Under the pieces are notes generated by a model that ran no database searches, was not told the DNA's origin, and worked only from the letters and a program-made list of their open reading frames with translations. A stretch of 64,000 nucleotides of DNA, from assembly GCF_021033825.1 (NCBI RefSeq), contig NZ_JAIFXZ010000013.1, positions 62,001 to 126,000 on the forward strand. The letters run 5' to 3'. The DNA is from Dietzia aurantiaca (lineage in GTDB: Bacteria; Actinomycetota; Actinomycetes; Mycobacteriales; Mycobacteriaceae). Position numbers and translations under genes: made by a program. This document shows, in pieces, positions 40,155 to 49,494 of this stretch. Position 1 is the stretch's first letter. Each line of letters starts with the position of its first letter.

Positions 40155-40988
40155 TCAGCCCTGGTCGCCACCGGCGACGGGCAGGACTGATCCGGTGATG
40201 TACGAGGCCTCGTCCGAGGCGAGGAAGCAGATGGGCGCGGCCTGCTCGTGCAGCGTTCCGTAGCGGCCCAGCGCGGTGGACTCGACGGTCTGGTCGACGA
40301 TCTGCGAATACCAGGCCTTCTCCTGCTCGGTGCGGGCGTCACCGCCGCGGGAGACCCGACGCTCGGGCGCGAGCGTGCCGCCGGGGGCGGTGGCCACCAC
40401 CCGGACTCCGTGGGGCGCGGCCTCGAGCGCGAGTGCCGAGGTCAGCCCATTGACACCCCCCTTGGACGCCGCGTACGGCACGCGATTGACACCGCGTGTG
40501 GCCACGGATGAGACGTTGACGATCGTGCCGACACCACGGTCGACCATGGCCGGCAGTACGGCGCGACACATCCACAGTGTCGGAAACAGCGAGCGCCGCA
40601 CCTCCGCCTCGATCTGGTCGGCGGAGTACTCGTGGTACGGGCGCGCCCAGATCGTCCCGCCCACGTTGTTGATGAGCACGTCGATCCGGCCGTGCGCCGT
40701 CAGCGCGGCGTCGGCTGCAGCCCGCGCGCCCTCGAAGGTCTCGAGGTCGGCCTCCACAGGTGTAACACGGATCGATTCCGGCGAGACGGTGGTCAGCTCG
40801 TCCGCGACGGAGGCGATGAGGTCGGCGCGGTCCACCACGGTGACGGCGCCGCCCTCGCGGACGACCCGGTCTGCGACCGCGCGGCCGATGCCCTGCACGG
40901 CGCCGGTGATGAGGACCGACCGGCCGGCGAATCGGCCCGGGGAGAGGACCGGGGGCACGGCATCGTGCTCGCCGACGGGCGCGCTCAC
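40155..40988 (-). CDS. benD: 1,6-dihydroxycyclohexa-2,4-diene-1-carboxylate dehydrogenase
   Basis: This 277-aa SDR oxidises the cis-diol made by benzoate dioxygenase to catechol with release of CO2 and reduction of NAD. Motifs: T-G-A-V-Q-G-I-G-R near residue 28, N-N-V-G-G near 108, catalytic Ser in V-S-S and Y-A-A-S-K-G-G near 172. The D-R-A after strand 2 suggests NAD preference. Start GTG 40988 overlaps the benC stop, which shows coupling. Confidence 0.92.
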   Translation of the reverse strand: MSAPVGEHDAVPPVLSPGRFAGRSVLITGAVQGIGRAVADRVVREGGAVTVVDRADLIASVADELTTVSPESIRVTPVEADLETFEGARAAADAALTAHGRIDVLINNVGGTIWARPYHEYSADQIEAEVRRSLFPTLWMCRAVLPAMVDRGVGTIVNVSSVATRGVNRVPYAASKGGVNGLTSALALEAAPHGVRVVATAPGGTLAPERRVSRGGDARTEQEKAWYSQIVDQTVESTALGRYGTLHEQAAPICFLASDEASYITGSVLPVAGGDQG

Positions 40989-42970
40989 GACGCCGCCCCC
41001 AGCCCCTGACGGTCCATGGCGGTCCGCATGGTGGCCTTGGCGTGCGCGCTGTGCCGCCGGATCAGGTAACGGGCCGCGTCACGGTCGCCCGTCTCGAACG
41101 CGTCGACGATCTCGAGATGCTCGGGGACGATGTCCTGCGACACCCAGCGCGCGTCAGGCAGGACGCTGTTCATCACCTGCGTCACCTCCAACAGTCGGTA
41201 GGCCTGCAGCAGCGAGTCGTTGCCGGTGCAGCGGAACAGGAACTCGTGGAACTGGGAGTTGGCGGCGGTGAACTTCTCCGGGTCGAGGAAGCGGTCGCCG
41301 TCGATGTACTGGTTGGCGGATTCGGCCAGCATCCGGAACTCGGACAGCCGCGCCCGGTCGAGGCGCCCCATGGTCAACTCGACCACACCGAGCTCGAGCG
41401 CCATGCGGGCGTCGAACTGGGCGTCCGAGTGGCTGATCGCGGGGTGGATCTCGCCGCTGACGACGCCGGGCCCGGACGTGATGGTCTCCGAGCGTGGGGC
41501 CGCCTGTGTCGCCGCGGTGGGGAGGATGACCGGCGGCGGGGTGTACCCGTCGGGACGCGCGGCGATGGGCGCACGGGGCTCGGCGACAGCACCCGCGGCG
41601 GGGAACAGGCCGGGAGCGGGCGGGGTGTGGCCGTCGGGTCGCGCGGCGATCCCGGCGAGCGTGTCGGGCGTGTGGGCGGCGGCCGGGTGGGTTCCCGGGG
41701 CGGGCGGGGTGTAACCGCGCGGGCGGGCTTCGATCGAGGGGATCGGGTCACCGGGCAGCCGCGAGACGAGCCTGGCCCCGGCGGACGGGAGGGGCGTGAC
41801 AGGTGCGGCGGCCGGGGCGGGAGCCGCCGGCGCCGCGGGGGAGGACCCGCCGACCGGGGTGTCGACGACGAGAACGGCGTCCACCTCGGCTTCGTCCGCG
41901 GGGACGACGCCGGTCTCGGAAGCGGCGACCTTCGCCGGAGCGGCCTGCTCACCGGCCGGCGCGCTGGCCGGGGTGAACTTCTCGTAGTAGAAGTGCGTGA
42001 CCTCCAGGCCCTCGGCGTCCAGGTGGCCGCGTACCGCCTCGACCATCGGGGGAGGACCACAGAGGTAGATGTCGGCGGTGCCGCCGTGGAGGTGATCGGG
42101 AGTGATCAGGCCCGTCACATAGCCGGAGTTGGGGTGCACGGTCTCCGGGTCGGCCACGACGAGGTCCCACGTCATGCCCGGGATGCGGGTCGTGTACTCG
42201 TCCAGCAGATCCGTGTACACCACGTCGGTGTCGAAGGAGGTGCCGTAGACGAGGTGGATCGGGCGGCCGGTGGTGCCGGCCGTCGCGAGGGTCTCCAGGA
42301 TCGACAGGACCGGCGCGAGGCCGGTGCCGCCCGCGAGAAGCAGCAGGGGTCGGGCCGACTCGCGGAGGAAGAACGAGCCCATCGGCCCGGTCAGCTCCAG
42401 CCGGTCGCCGACCGCGCACCGCTGCGCGAGGTACTCCGACATCGCGCCGCCCTCGGCGTACTTGATGAGGAACGACAGCCGGGCCGCATCGGCGCCGGTG
42501 GAGAACGAGTAGGAACGCGTCTGGTCGGTGCCGGGGACCGAGATGTTCACGTACTGGCCCGGCAGGAACGCCAGGGCCGCGCGGTCATCGAGCTCCACGG
42601 TCAGGGCGAACGCACCCTCGGCCAGCCGATCCACGGCCGTGACCGTGGCGGGGTGCGCGGCGGCCGTCGTCTTGGCCACGTCCGAGGTGGTGGGGATCTG
42701 CACCACCAGGTCGGAGGTCGGGACCATCTGACACGGCAGGCAGTAGCCTGCCGCGGCCTCGTCCTCGGTGAGGGCGTCGTCGATGTAGTCGCCGCCGTCG
42801 AACTCGCCGGACTCGCAGAGGGACTTGCAGGTGCCGCAGGCTCCGTCACGGCAATCGAGCGGGATGTTGATCCGCGCCTTGTACGAGGCGTCGGCGACGG
42901 TCTCCGTCGGGCCGCAGTTGACGAAACGCGTCACTCCGTCCTCGAAGCTCAGGGCCACCTTAAAGCTCAT
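40985..42970 (-). CDS. benC: Benzoate dioxygenase reductase BenC fused to a C-terminal FCD domain
   Basis: This 661-aa protein joins two modules. Residues 1-336 are a complete BenC: a plant-type 2Fe-2S domain (C40, C45, C48, C80), an FAD domain (R-S-Y-S-F near 152) and an NAD domain (G-G-T-G-L-A-P near 214, C-G-P-P-P-M near 304), which passes electrons from NADH to BenAB. Residues 337-510 are a Pro/Ala-rich linker with three copies of an A-R-P-x-G-Y/H-T-P-P motif. Residues 515-660 look like an FCD effector domain of GntR regulators (N-S-Q-F-H near 571, P-E-H-L near 616, H-S-A-H near 640), without any DNA-binding helix-turn-helix. The frame is continuous. ATG 42970 follows an AGGAG ribosome site. 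The FCD part may sense a pathway metabolite; this is inference. Confidence 0.9.
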   Translation of the reverse strand: MSFKVALSFEDGVTRFVNCGPTETVADASYKARINIPLDCRDGACGTCKSLCESGEFDGGDYIDDALTEDEAAAGYCLPCQMVPTSDLVVQIPTTSDVAKTTAAAHPATVTAVDRLAEGAFALTVELDDRAALAFLPGQYVNISVPGTDQTRSYSFSTGADAARLSFLIKYAEGGAMSEYLAQRCAVGDRLELTGPMGSFFLRESARPLLLLAGGTGLAPVLSILETLATAGTTGRPIHLVYGTSFDTDVVYTDLLDEYTTRIPGMTWDLVVADPETVHPNSGYVTGLITPDHLHGGTADIYLCGPPPMVEAVRGHLDAEGLEVTHFYYEKFTPASAPAGEQAAPAKVAASETGVVPADEAEVDAVLVVDTPVGGSSPAAPAAPAPAAAPVTPLPSAGARLVSRLPGDPIPSIEARPRGYTPPAPGTHPAAAHTPDTLAGIAARPDGHTPPAPGLFPAAGAVAEPRAPIAARPDGYTPPPVILPTAATQAAPRSETITSGPGVVSGEIHPAISHSDAQFDARMALELGVVELTMGRLDRARLSEFRMLAESANQYIDGDRFLDPEKFTAANSQFHEFLFRCTGNDSLLQAYRLLEVTQVMNSVLPDARWVSQDIVPEHLEIVDAFETGDRDAARYLIRRHSAHAKATMRTAMDRQGLGAAS

Positions 42971-43029
42971 GGTTTCACTCCTGGTCACTGGCGATATCGG
43001 CCGCTGACGTGCGGCCCCTGGTCGGGGAG

Positions 43030-43054
43030 CCGGCCCGGAAGACGACCGGGCCGG
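43030..43054 (-). other. Intra-operon hairpin between benB and benC
   Basis: A perfect 9-bp stem (CCGGCCCGG at 43030-43038 with 43046-43054) and 7-nt loop lie in the 96-nt gap between benB and benC. It may modulate readthrough or protect the benAB part of the mRNA, giving more oxygenase than reductase. Confidence 0.5.
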
Positions 43055-43066
43055 CGCCGGGGTGGG

Positions 43067-43576
43067 TCACACCATGTAGACGTCGACGATGTGATGGATG
43101 TAGTCGTTCTTCAGCACGACCTTCTTGTACGTGATCAGCGGGGACTCGCCGGTCACGTCGAGCGTGTAGAAGGAGGTGCCGAAGTACTGGTCCGTGGTGT
43201 TGTACCGGAAGTACGCCGACAGCCAGTTGAAGCGGATGTCGACCTCGCCCGGGCGGCGCTCGAGAACCTCGATGTTGCTGATGAGGTGATTCGTCCTCGG
43301 CTCGGGAAGGGACGTGGCCGAGGATCGCTCGGTCCGGATCCGGAACACGCGGTCCTCGATGCCGGCCCGATTGGGGTAGAAGATCAGGCTGATCTCGGAG
43401 TACGGATCGGTGGTGAGCTCACCGTCGTCGTCCCAGGCGGGCATCCAGTACATCGCGTCCTCGCGGTAGCACTCGATCCACTGCTCGAACTGCCGGTCAT
43501 CGAGCAGCCGGGCTTCACGGAACAGGAAGGCGGAGATCTCGTCGACCGTGATCGACGCCGTCGCAGGTGCGGACAT
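43067..43576 (-). CDS. benB: Benzoate 1,2-dioxygenase small (beta) subunit
   Basis: This 169-aa beta subunit of the ring-hydroxylating dioxygenase has a cone-shaped NTF2-like fold. Family features include F-R-E-A-R-L-L-D-D near residue 19, W-I-E-C-Y near 33, Y-W-M-P-A near 43 and a conserved C-terminal Y-K-K-V-V-L-K-N-D. It carries no cofactor and structures the (alpha-beta)3 hexamer with BenA. The upstream open frame is longer, but ATG 43576 fits the family start and is 32 nt after benA. Confidence 0.94.
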   Translation of the reverse strand: MSAPATASITVDEISAFLFREARLLDDRQFEQWIECYREDAMYWMPAWDDDGELTTDPYSEISLIFYPNRAGIEDRVFRIRTERSSATSLPEPRTNHLISNIEVLERRPGEVDIRFNWLSAYFRYNTTDQYFGTSFYTLDVTGESPLITYKKVVLKNDYIHHIVDVYMV

Positions 43577-43608
43577 GGTCAGTCCTTTCTCGCTGTAGTG
43601 GGCGGGGA

Positions 43609-45024
43609 TCAGGCGTCGGCGGTGACTGCGGGGCGGTCGGCCACGCCGTTGGCGGAGGGGGCCTTCGCCGAGAGCTTCTCCTCCGCGTCGACGGCGCGAC
43701 GCATGGTCTCGAGCCAGTAGCCGTGCTGGACCGGGTACAGGCCCTCGTCCTCGGTCTTGGCGCCGGAGGACAACACGTTGTTCATGCCGAGCCCGCGGGC
43801 GGTCTCGTCCGGGCCGTTCAGCTGGTGGGTACTGCCGCGGGTCATGTCGTTCCACGGGGCGGCCTCGGCGAGGTAGGTCTTCTGGCAGGAGCGGAACTCC
43901 TCCAGGTCGTCCGGGGTCGCCATGCCGGTCGCGTTGAAGAAGTCCTCGTACTGGCGGATGCGCGCGGCGCGGGCCTCGGCGCTCTCGCCCTTGGGGGCGA
44001 TGCAGTAGATCGTGACCTCGGTCTTGTCCACGGAGATCGGCTTGAAGTGCCGGATCTGGCTGGAGAACTGGTCCATCAGGTAGACGTTCGGGTACAGGCA
44101 CAGATTGCGCGAGGCGCCCACCATGAACTCGGCCTTCTTGGTGCCGATCTGGTCGGCCAGCTCCTGACGCCGCTCCCACAGGGGACGGTCCTCGGGGTTG
44201 CCCCACCACATCCACAGCAGGAGGTGGCCATGGTCGAAGGACCAGTAGCCGCCGCCCTGCTTGCCCCAGGTCCCGGCGTCCATGGCCTTGGTCTCGTTCT
44301 TGGACTCGCCCGAGCCCCGTCGGGCGGTGGTGGCGGCGTAGTTCCAGTGCGTGGCCGACACGTGGTAGCCGTCCGCGCCGTTCTCGGCCTGGAGCTTCCA
44401 GTTGCCGTCGAAGGTGTATGTGGACGAGCCGCGGAGCACCTCCAGGCCCTCGGGTGACTGGTCGACCATCATGTCGATGATCGTGCGGCTGTCTCCCAGG
44501 TGCTCCTCGATCGGCAGCACGTCCGGGTTGAGGCTGCCGAACAGGAAGCCGCGGTAGTTGGCGAACTTGGCGACGCGCCGCAGGTCGTGGGAGCCGCCGG
44601 AGTTGAACTGCTCCGGGTAGCCGGCGTCGCGGGGGTCCTTGACCTTGAGCAGTTCACCCGAGTTGGAAAACGTCCAGCCGTGGAACGGGCAGGTCAGGGT
44701 CGTGCGGTTGTCGGTCTTGCGGCGGCACAACATCGCGCCGCGGTGCGAGCAGGCATTGACGAGGAGGTTGAGCTCCCCGTCCTTGCCGCGCGTGATCACC
44801 ACGGACTGGCGACCGATGTCGGTGGTGAAGTAGTCGCCCACCTCCGGTAGCTGGCTCTCGTGGGCCAGGTACACCCAGTTGCCCTCGAAGATGTGCTTCA
44901 TCTCGAGTTCGAAGATCTCCTCGTCGGTGAAGATCCGACGATTGGCGCGGACGATGCCCTCTTCGGGGCGGTCCTCGAGAGCGGTGTCGAGGGTGTGCTG
45001 CAGGTGATCGAGTCGCTCCGACAT
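43609..45024 (-). CDS. benA: Benzoate 1,2-dioxygenase large (alpha) subunit
   Basis: This 471-aa catalytic subunit adds O2 to benzoate to form the cis-1,2-dihydrodiol. The Rieske 2Fe-2S ligands are C92-S-H94 and C112-P-F-H115. The mononuclear iron site is D218-G-Y-H221 ... H226 in the [13 protein letters not shown] block. A disordered Ala/Ser tail follows residue 450. It is the first gene of the benABCD-benK-regulator-benE operon. ATG 45024 follows a GAGGAG ribosome site 7 nt upstream. Confidence 0.96.
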   Translation of the reverse strand: MSERLDHLQHTLDTALEDRPEEGIVRANRRIFTDEEIFELEMKHIFEGNWVYLAHESQLPEVGDYFTTDIGRQSVVITRGKDGELNLLVNACSHRGAMLCRRKTDNRTTLTCPFHGWTFSNSGELLKVKDPRDAGYPEQFNSGGSHDLRRVAKFANYRGFLFGSLNPDVLPIEEHLGDSRTIIDMMVDQSPEGLEVLRGSSTYTFDGNWKLQAENGADGYHVSATHWNYAATTARRGSGESKNETKAMDAGTWGKQGGGYWSFDHGHLLLWMWWGNPEDRPLWERRQELADQIGTKKAEFMVGASRNLCLYPNVYLMDQFSSQIRHFKPISVDKTEVTIYCIAPKGESAEARAARIRQYEDFFNATGMATPDDLEEFRSCQKTYLAEAAPWNDMTRGSTHQLNGPDETARGLGMNNVLSSGAKTEDEGLYPVQHGYWLETMRRAVDAEEKLSAKAPSANGVADRPAVTADA

Positions 45025-46236
<1,212 letters not shown>

Positions 46237-46285
46237 TCAGGGCGCGCGCCCTACCCACGACCCTGTGACGGGGTCTCCCACCGTC

Positions 46286-46314
46286 CGCCCCGGCCGCCAC
46301 ACGCGGTCGGGGCG
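46286..46314 (+). other. Intra-operon hairpin between catA and catB
   Basis: A 12-bp stem with one G-U pair (46286-46297 with 46303-46314) and CACAC loop lie in the 109-nt gap. It is terminator-like without a T-tract and may lower catB-catC expression relative to catA or stabilise catA mRNA. Confidence 0.5.
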
Positions 46315-46345
46315 TCGGTGCCAGCAGCGAAACGAGGACCGATCC

Positions 46346-47467
46346 ATGCCCGATATGACCATCCGCTCCGTCGAGACCCGCATTCTCGACGTCCCGCTGA
46401 TCCGGCCGCACAAGTTCGCCACCACCACCGCGACCAGGCAGTCGATCCTGCTCGTGTCGGTGACCACCGACGACGGCGTGGTGGGTTACGGCGAGGGCGT
46501 CACCCCCGGCGGGCCGTGGTGGGGTGGCGAGTCCGCGGAGACCATGCAGGTGCTGGTGGAGAAGTACCTCGCCCCGGTCGCGGTGGGACGTCGGGTCGAC
46601 GAGGTGCCGGCGGTGCTCGAGGCGATGGAGGGCGTGGTCGCGCGCGGCCGGTTCGCCAAGGCGGCTCTCGAGATCGCGATGTTCGACGCCTGGGCCCGCA
46701 CGCTCGATGTCCCGGTCCGGTCGCTACTCGGCGGCGCGGTCCGCGACTCGATCGAATGCACCTGGGCGCTCGGAGCGATGCCGCTGGACGAGATGGTCGA
46801 GGAGATCGACGAGCTCCTGGCGTCCGATCGCCACCGCACCTTCAAGCTGAAGATGGGTGCCCTCGACCCGGCCGAGGACGTGGCCCGGATCGCCGCTCTC
46901 GCCGAGCGTCTCGACGGCCGCGCCGGCCTTCGGGTGGACATCAACGCCCGCTGGGACCGCTTCACTGCCAACGTGCACCTTCCGGCGCTGGTGGAGGCGG
47001 GTATCGAGCTCATCGAGCAGCCCACGCCGACCGAGCAGGTCGAGGTCCTGGCAGAACTCAACCAGACGCTGCCGGTGCAGTTCATGGCCGACGAGTCCGT
47101 GCAGTCGCCGCACGACGCGCTCGAGATCGTCCGACGCGATGCCGCCGGCGTCATCGCGGTGAAGACCACGAAGCTCGGCGGCCTGACCCGGAGTAAGGAG
47201 GTCGTGGCCATCGCGCGCACGGCCGGCGTGGCGTGCCACGCGGCGACCTCGCTCGAGGGCCCCATCGGCACGATGGCCTCGCTGCACCTGGCATGCGCCG
47301 AGCCCGGCTTCAACTACGGCTCGGAGCTGTTCGGCCCGCTGCTGTTGGCCGAGACGTATGTGACCACCCCGATCCGCTACGAGGCCGGTCGCGTGCACCT
47401 GCCGGAGGGACCGGGCCTGGGCGTGGAGCTCGACCACGACGCCGTGGAGAAGTTCACCCGCCGCTGA
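46346..47467 (+). CDS. catB: Muconate cycloisomerase
   Basis: This 373-aa enolase-superfamily enzyme lactonises cis,cis-muconate to muconolactone. It shows the substrate-binding Lys pair in F-K-L-K-M-G, metal ligands Asp in V-D-I-N, Glu in I-E-Q-P and Asp in A-D-E-S, and the second catalytic Lys in V-K-T-T-K. The N-terminal capping domain (residues 1-130) holds the P-G-G-P-W-W-G-G-E specificity loop of muconate cycloisomerases. ATG 46346 was chosen from the family start; a longer open frame upstream overlaps catA. Confidence 0.94.
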   Translation: MPDMTIRSVETRILDVPLIRPHKFATTTATRQSILLVSVTTDDGVVGYGEGVTPGGPWWGGESAETMQVLVEKYLAPVAVGRRVDEVPAVLEAMEGVVARGRFAKAALEIAMFDAWARTLDVPVRSLLGGAVRDSIECTWALGAMPLDEMVEEIDELLASDRHRTFKLKMGALDPAEDVARIAALAERLDGRAGLRVDINARWDRFTANVHLPALVEAGIELIEQPTPTEQVEVLAELNQTLPVQFMADESVQSPHDALEIVRRDAAGVIAVKTTKLGGLTRSKEVVAIARTAGVACHAATSLEGPIGTMASLHLACAEPGFNYGSELFGPLLLAETYVTTPIRYEAGRVHLPEGPGLGVELDHDAVEKFTRR

Positions 47468-47540
47468 TCACCCGGGCCGCGGGCCGAGCAGGCCGTGACC
47501 CCCGACGGACATCACAACTCAACCCCAGGAGAGAAACGAC

Positions 47541-47822
47541 ATGGCACTGTTCCACGTACGCATGGACGTCAACATCCCGCACGATCTGGACCCCGAGGTC
47601 CGCGCCGAGACCGTCGCCCGCGAGAAGGCCTACAGCCAGGAGCTACAGCGCTCCGGCACGTGGCGCGAGCTCTGGCGCATCGTCGGCCAGTACTCCAACA
47701 TCAGCATCTTCGACGTGGAGTCGGCCGACGAACTGCACGAGATCCTCCAGGGCCTGCCCCTGTTCCCGTACATGGACATGGAGGTCATGGCACTGACCCG
47801 GCACCCGTCGCGGGTCGACTAG
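47541..47822 (+). CDS. catC: Muconolactone delta-isomerase
   Basis: This 93-aa ferredoxin-fold enzyme forms decamers and isomerises muconolactone to 3-oxoadipate enol-lactone. Length and the sequence M-A-L-F-H-V-R-M-D-V, R-E-K-A-Y-S-Q-E-L-Q, L-W-R-I-V-G-Q-Y and L-P-L-F-P-Y-M-D match the CatC family throughout. An AGGAGAG ribosome site precedes the ATG. Its TAG shares bases with the stop codon of the convergent thioesterase gene. Confidence 0.95.
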   Translation: MALFHVRMDVNIPHDLDPEVRAETVAREKAYSQELQRSGTWRELWRIVGQYSNISIFDVESADELHEILQGLPLFPYMDMEVMALTRHPSRVD

Positions 47823-48385
47823 GTCTCGAGTGGGAAGACCAGGAGACTCCCGGACGCGGTAGCGACGACCTTCCCGGCCGCATCCATGACCTCGCCCTCG
47901 GCGAACACGACGCGCCGGCCGGGCTTGACCACCGTGCCGGTGCACAGCATCGGCCCGCTGCCGGCGGGGACCGGACGGAGATAGTTCACCTTGTACTCGA
48001 TCGAGGTGTACCCGGTCCCCGCCGGCAGCGTCGTGTGCGCTGCGCAGCCCAGGGCGGAGTCGAGCAGGGTGGAGACGAGCCCACCGTGGACCATCCCGAT
48101 CGGGTTGTAGTGCGACTCGTCGGGGTGGCAGCGGAAGGTCACGGTGCCGGGGTCGGCCGCGATGAGCTCCATGGCGACGTGGGAGGCGATGGGGGCCTGC
48201 GGCACCTCGCCCGCAGCCATGCGGCGGAGGAAGTCGAGTCCGTCGAGACGCGGTAGCTCGGCCAACCCCACGGCCGGGTCGACCCATCGCACGGTGGCTT
48301 CGCGTGCGTTCATGCGTGTGGCCGTGATCTTCGCCTCGCCGCCGGTGCGGAGGGGGTCGTGGCGGAGCTTCTCGTCGCCGGTCAC
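47819..48385 (-). CDS. PaaI-type hotdog thioesterase
   Basis: This 188-aa protein has one PaaI-like hotdog domain. N-P-I-G-M-V-H-G-G-L-V-S-T-L-L-D-S-A holds the Asn/His-Gly-Gly and Asp residues used by PaaI-type thioesterases. An N-terminal extension of about 50 residues begins V-T-G-D-E. Start GTG 48385 overlaps the stop of the upstream paralogue (GTGA). The ATG at 48313 is a plausible alternative that shortens it by 24 residues. It is convergent with catC and shares a CTAG at the stops. It may clear dead-end aryl- or acyl-CoA esters formed during benzoate growth; this is inference. Confidence 0.82.
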   Translation of the reverse strand: MTGDEKLRHDPLRTGGEAKITATRMNAREATVRWVDPAVGLAELPRLDGLDFLRRMAAGEVPQAPIASHVAMELIAADPGTVTFRCHPDESHYNPIGMVHGGLVSTLLDSALGCAAHTTLPAGTGYTSIEYKVNYLRPVPAGSGPMLCTGTVVKPGRRVVFAEGEVMDAAGKVVATASGSLLVFPLET

Positions 48386-48801
48386 GGGAGCGGGACGTTC
48401 TGAAGTCGGAGCTGTCCGCGGGACAGGGCCTTGGAGGTCGCGGTGTCGGTGATGACGACCTCCCACAGCTGTTGCGTGCGGCCCTGATGTAGCGCGGATG
48501 CGGCGACTGCGATCCGCGCGCCGGTGGAAGGGCGTAGGAAATCTGTCGCATTGTGGATGCCCACGGCGAACTCGCCCCGGTCGGCCACGGCATGGCTGGC
48601 CGCGATACTCCCGGCGCTCTCGACGATCGTGGCGTAGACGCCGCCGTGGACCACCCCCCATGGCGTCAGGTGGTGCTCGCCGAGGTCGGCGTGGCCGCTC
48701 AGGGTGGTGGCGGTGACCTCGTCGACGACGAAACCGGAGGCGGCTACGAAGCGGCTGGCGGCCTCGAGCGAGACGTCCGGAACCGGATTCGGGATGGGCA
48801 T
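48382..48801 (-). CDS. PaaI-type hotdog thioesterase
   Basis: This 139-aa single hotdog domain contains L-T-P-W-G-V-V-H-G-G-V-Y-A-T-I-V-E-S-A, the PaaI active-site block, with Glu in the position usually taken by Asp or Glu. Its N-terminus (S-R-F-V-A-A-S-G-F-V-V) is short. It is coupled to the next thioesterase by a 4-nt overlap and divergent from the HxlR regulator gene. Substrate unknown; clearance of unwanted acyl-CoA is likely by context. Confidence 0.82.
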   Translation of the reverse strand: MPIPNPVPDVSLEAASRFVAASGFVVDEVTATTLSGHADLGEHHLTPWGVVHGGVYATIVESAGSIAASHAVADRGEFAVGIHNATDFLRPSTGARIAVAASALHQGRTQQLWEVVITDTATSKALSRGQLRLQNVPLP

Positions 48802-48862
48802 GTGCAGTGGTCCTTCCGGGACGGGGTCGCGCGGCGGTCGGTGTGAAGTGACGCGCGCTTCT

Positions 48863-48885
48863 GGCTATTAAAAACGAAGTTAGCC
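48863..48885. promoter_or_regulatory. Candidate HxlR operator and promoter
   Basis: GGCTA (48863-48867) and TAGCC (48881-48885) form an inverted repeat around an A-rich centre, followed by a possible -10 TATGCT (48886-48891). It lies in the 156-bp divergent gap between the thioesterase pair and the HxlR gene and is the most AT-rich stretch there. Confidence 0.45.
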
Positions 48886-48957
48886 TATGCTTGAGGCGCG
48901 CGTCAATGGCGTCGCCCCGGGCGTCGACGGCGTACGTGCCAGGCAAGGAGGTCCGAC

Positions 48958-49422
48958 GTGGACTGGCTCAGTTATGACTCCGCGGTCTGCTCGATCCGAC
49001 GAACCCTGGATGTGGTCGGTGAGCGGTGGTCGCTGCTGATCCTGCGAGAGGCGTTCAACGGTGTGCGGCGTTTCGACCAGATGCGTGATCATCTGGGGGT
49101 GTCGGACGCGGTGCTCTCCGCGCGGTTGAGACGCCTCGTCGAGGCGGGGGTGCTCGAGGCGGTCCCGTATCAGGAGCCCGGATCCCGCACGCGCAACGAG
49201 TACCGGCTCACCTCCCGCGGACACGACCTGTATCCGGTGATGATCGCGCTGCTGAACTGGGGCGACGAGCATCGGGCAGGTTCGGACGGGCCGCCCCTCG
49301 AGGTGGTGCACGACGGCTGTGGCGAGCCGGCCCGCGTCGAGGTCCGTTGTGCCGCAGGTCATGTCCTGGATTCCGCGCGGGAGAGCCGTGTCTCACCCGG
49401 GCCGGGGGCGCGTCTGAGATGA
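48958..49422 (+). CDS. HxlR-family winged-helix regulator
   Basis: This 154-aa regulator has the HxlR opening C-S-I-R-R-T-L-D-V-V-G-E-R-W-S-L-L-I-L-R-E, with a single Cys (Cys11) that in some family members senses electrophiles. The recognition helix lies in L-G-V-S-D-A-V-L-S-A-R-L-R-R-L, followed by a wing with Y-R-L-T-S-R-G. An unusual C-terminal tail holds two further Cys (H-D-G-C-G and V-R-C-A-A-G). It is divergent from the two PaaI thioesterases and probably controls them. GTG start at 48958 follows an AGGAGG-like ribosome site. Confidence 0.87.
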   Translation: MDWLSYDSAVCSIRRTLDVVGERWSLLILREAFNGVRRFDQMRDHLGVSDAVLSARLRRLVEAGVLEAVPYQEPGSRTRNEYRLTSRGHDLYPVMIALLNWGDEHRAGSDGPPLEVVHDGCGEPARVEVRCAAGHVLDSARESRVSPGPGARLR

Positions 49423-49494
49423 GCTGCGGCGGAGCGCCGTCGGGCACGCGGGAGGGCCGGGCGTCGACGAGCCCTTCGACGCCGCCCGCCGGGG

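Noticed and set aside
40985-41500. Independent GntR regulator gene downstream of benC
   Set aside because: The frame is continuous with benC, there is no helix-turn-helix, and no start codon with a ribosome site marks a separate FCD protein.
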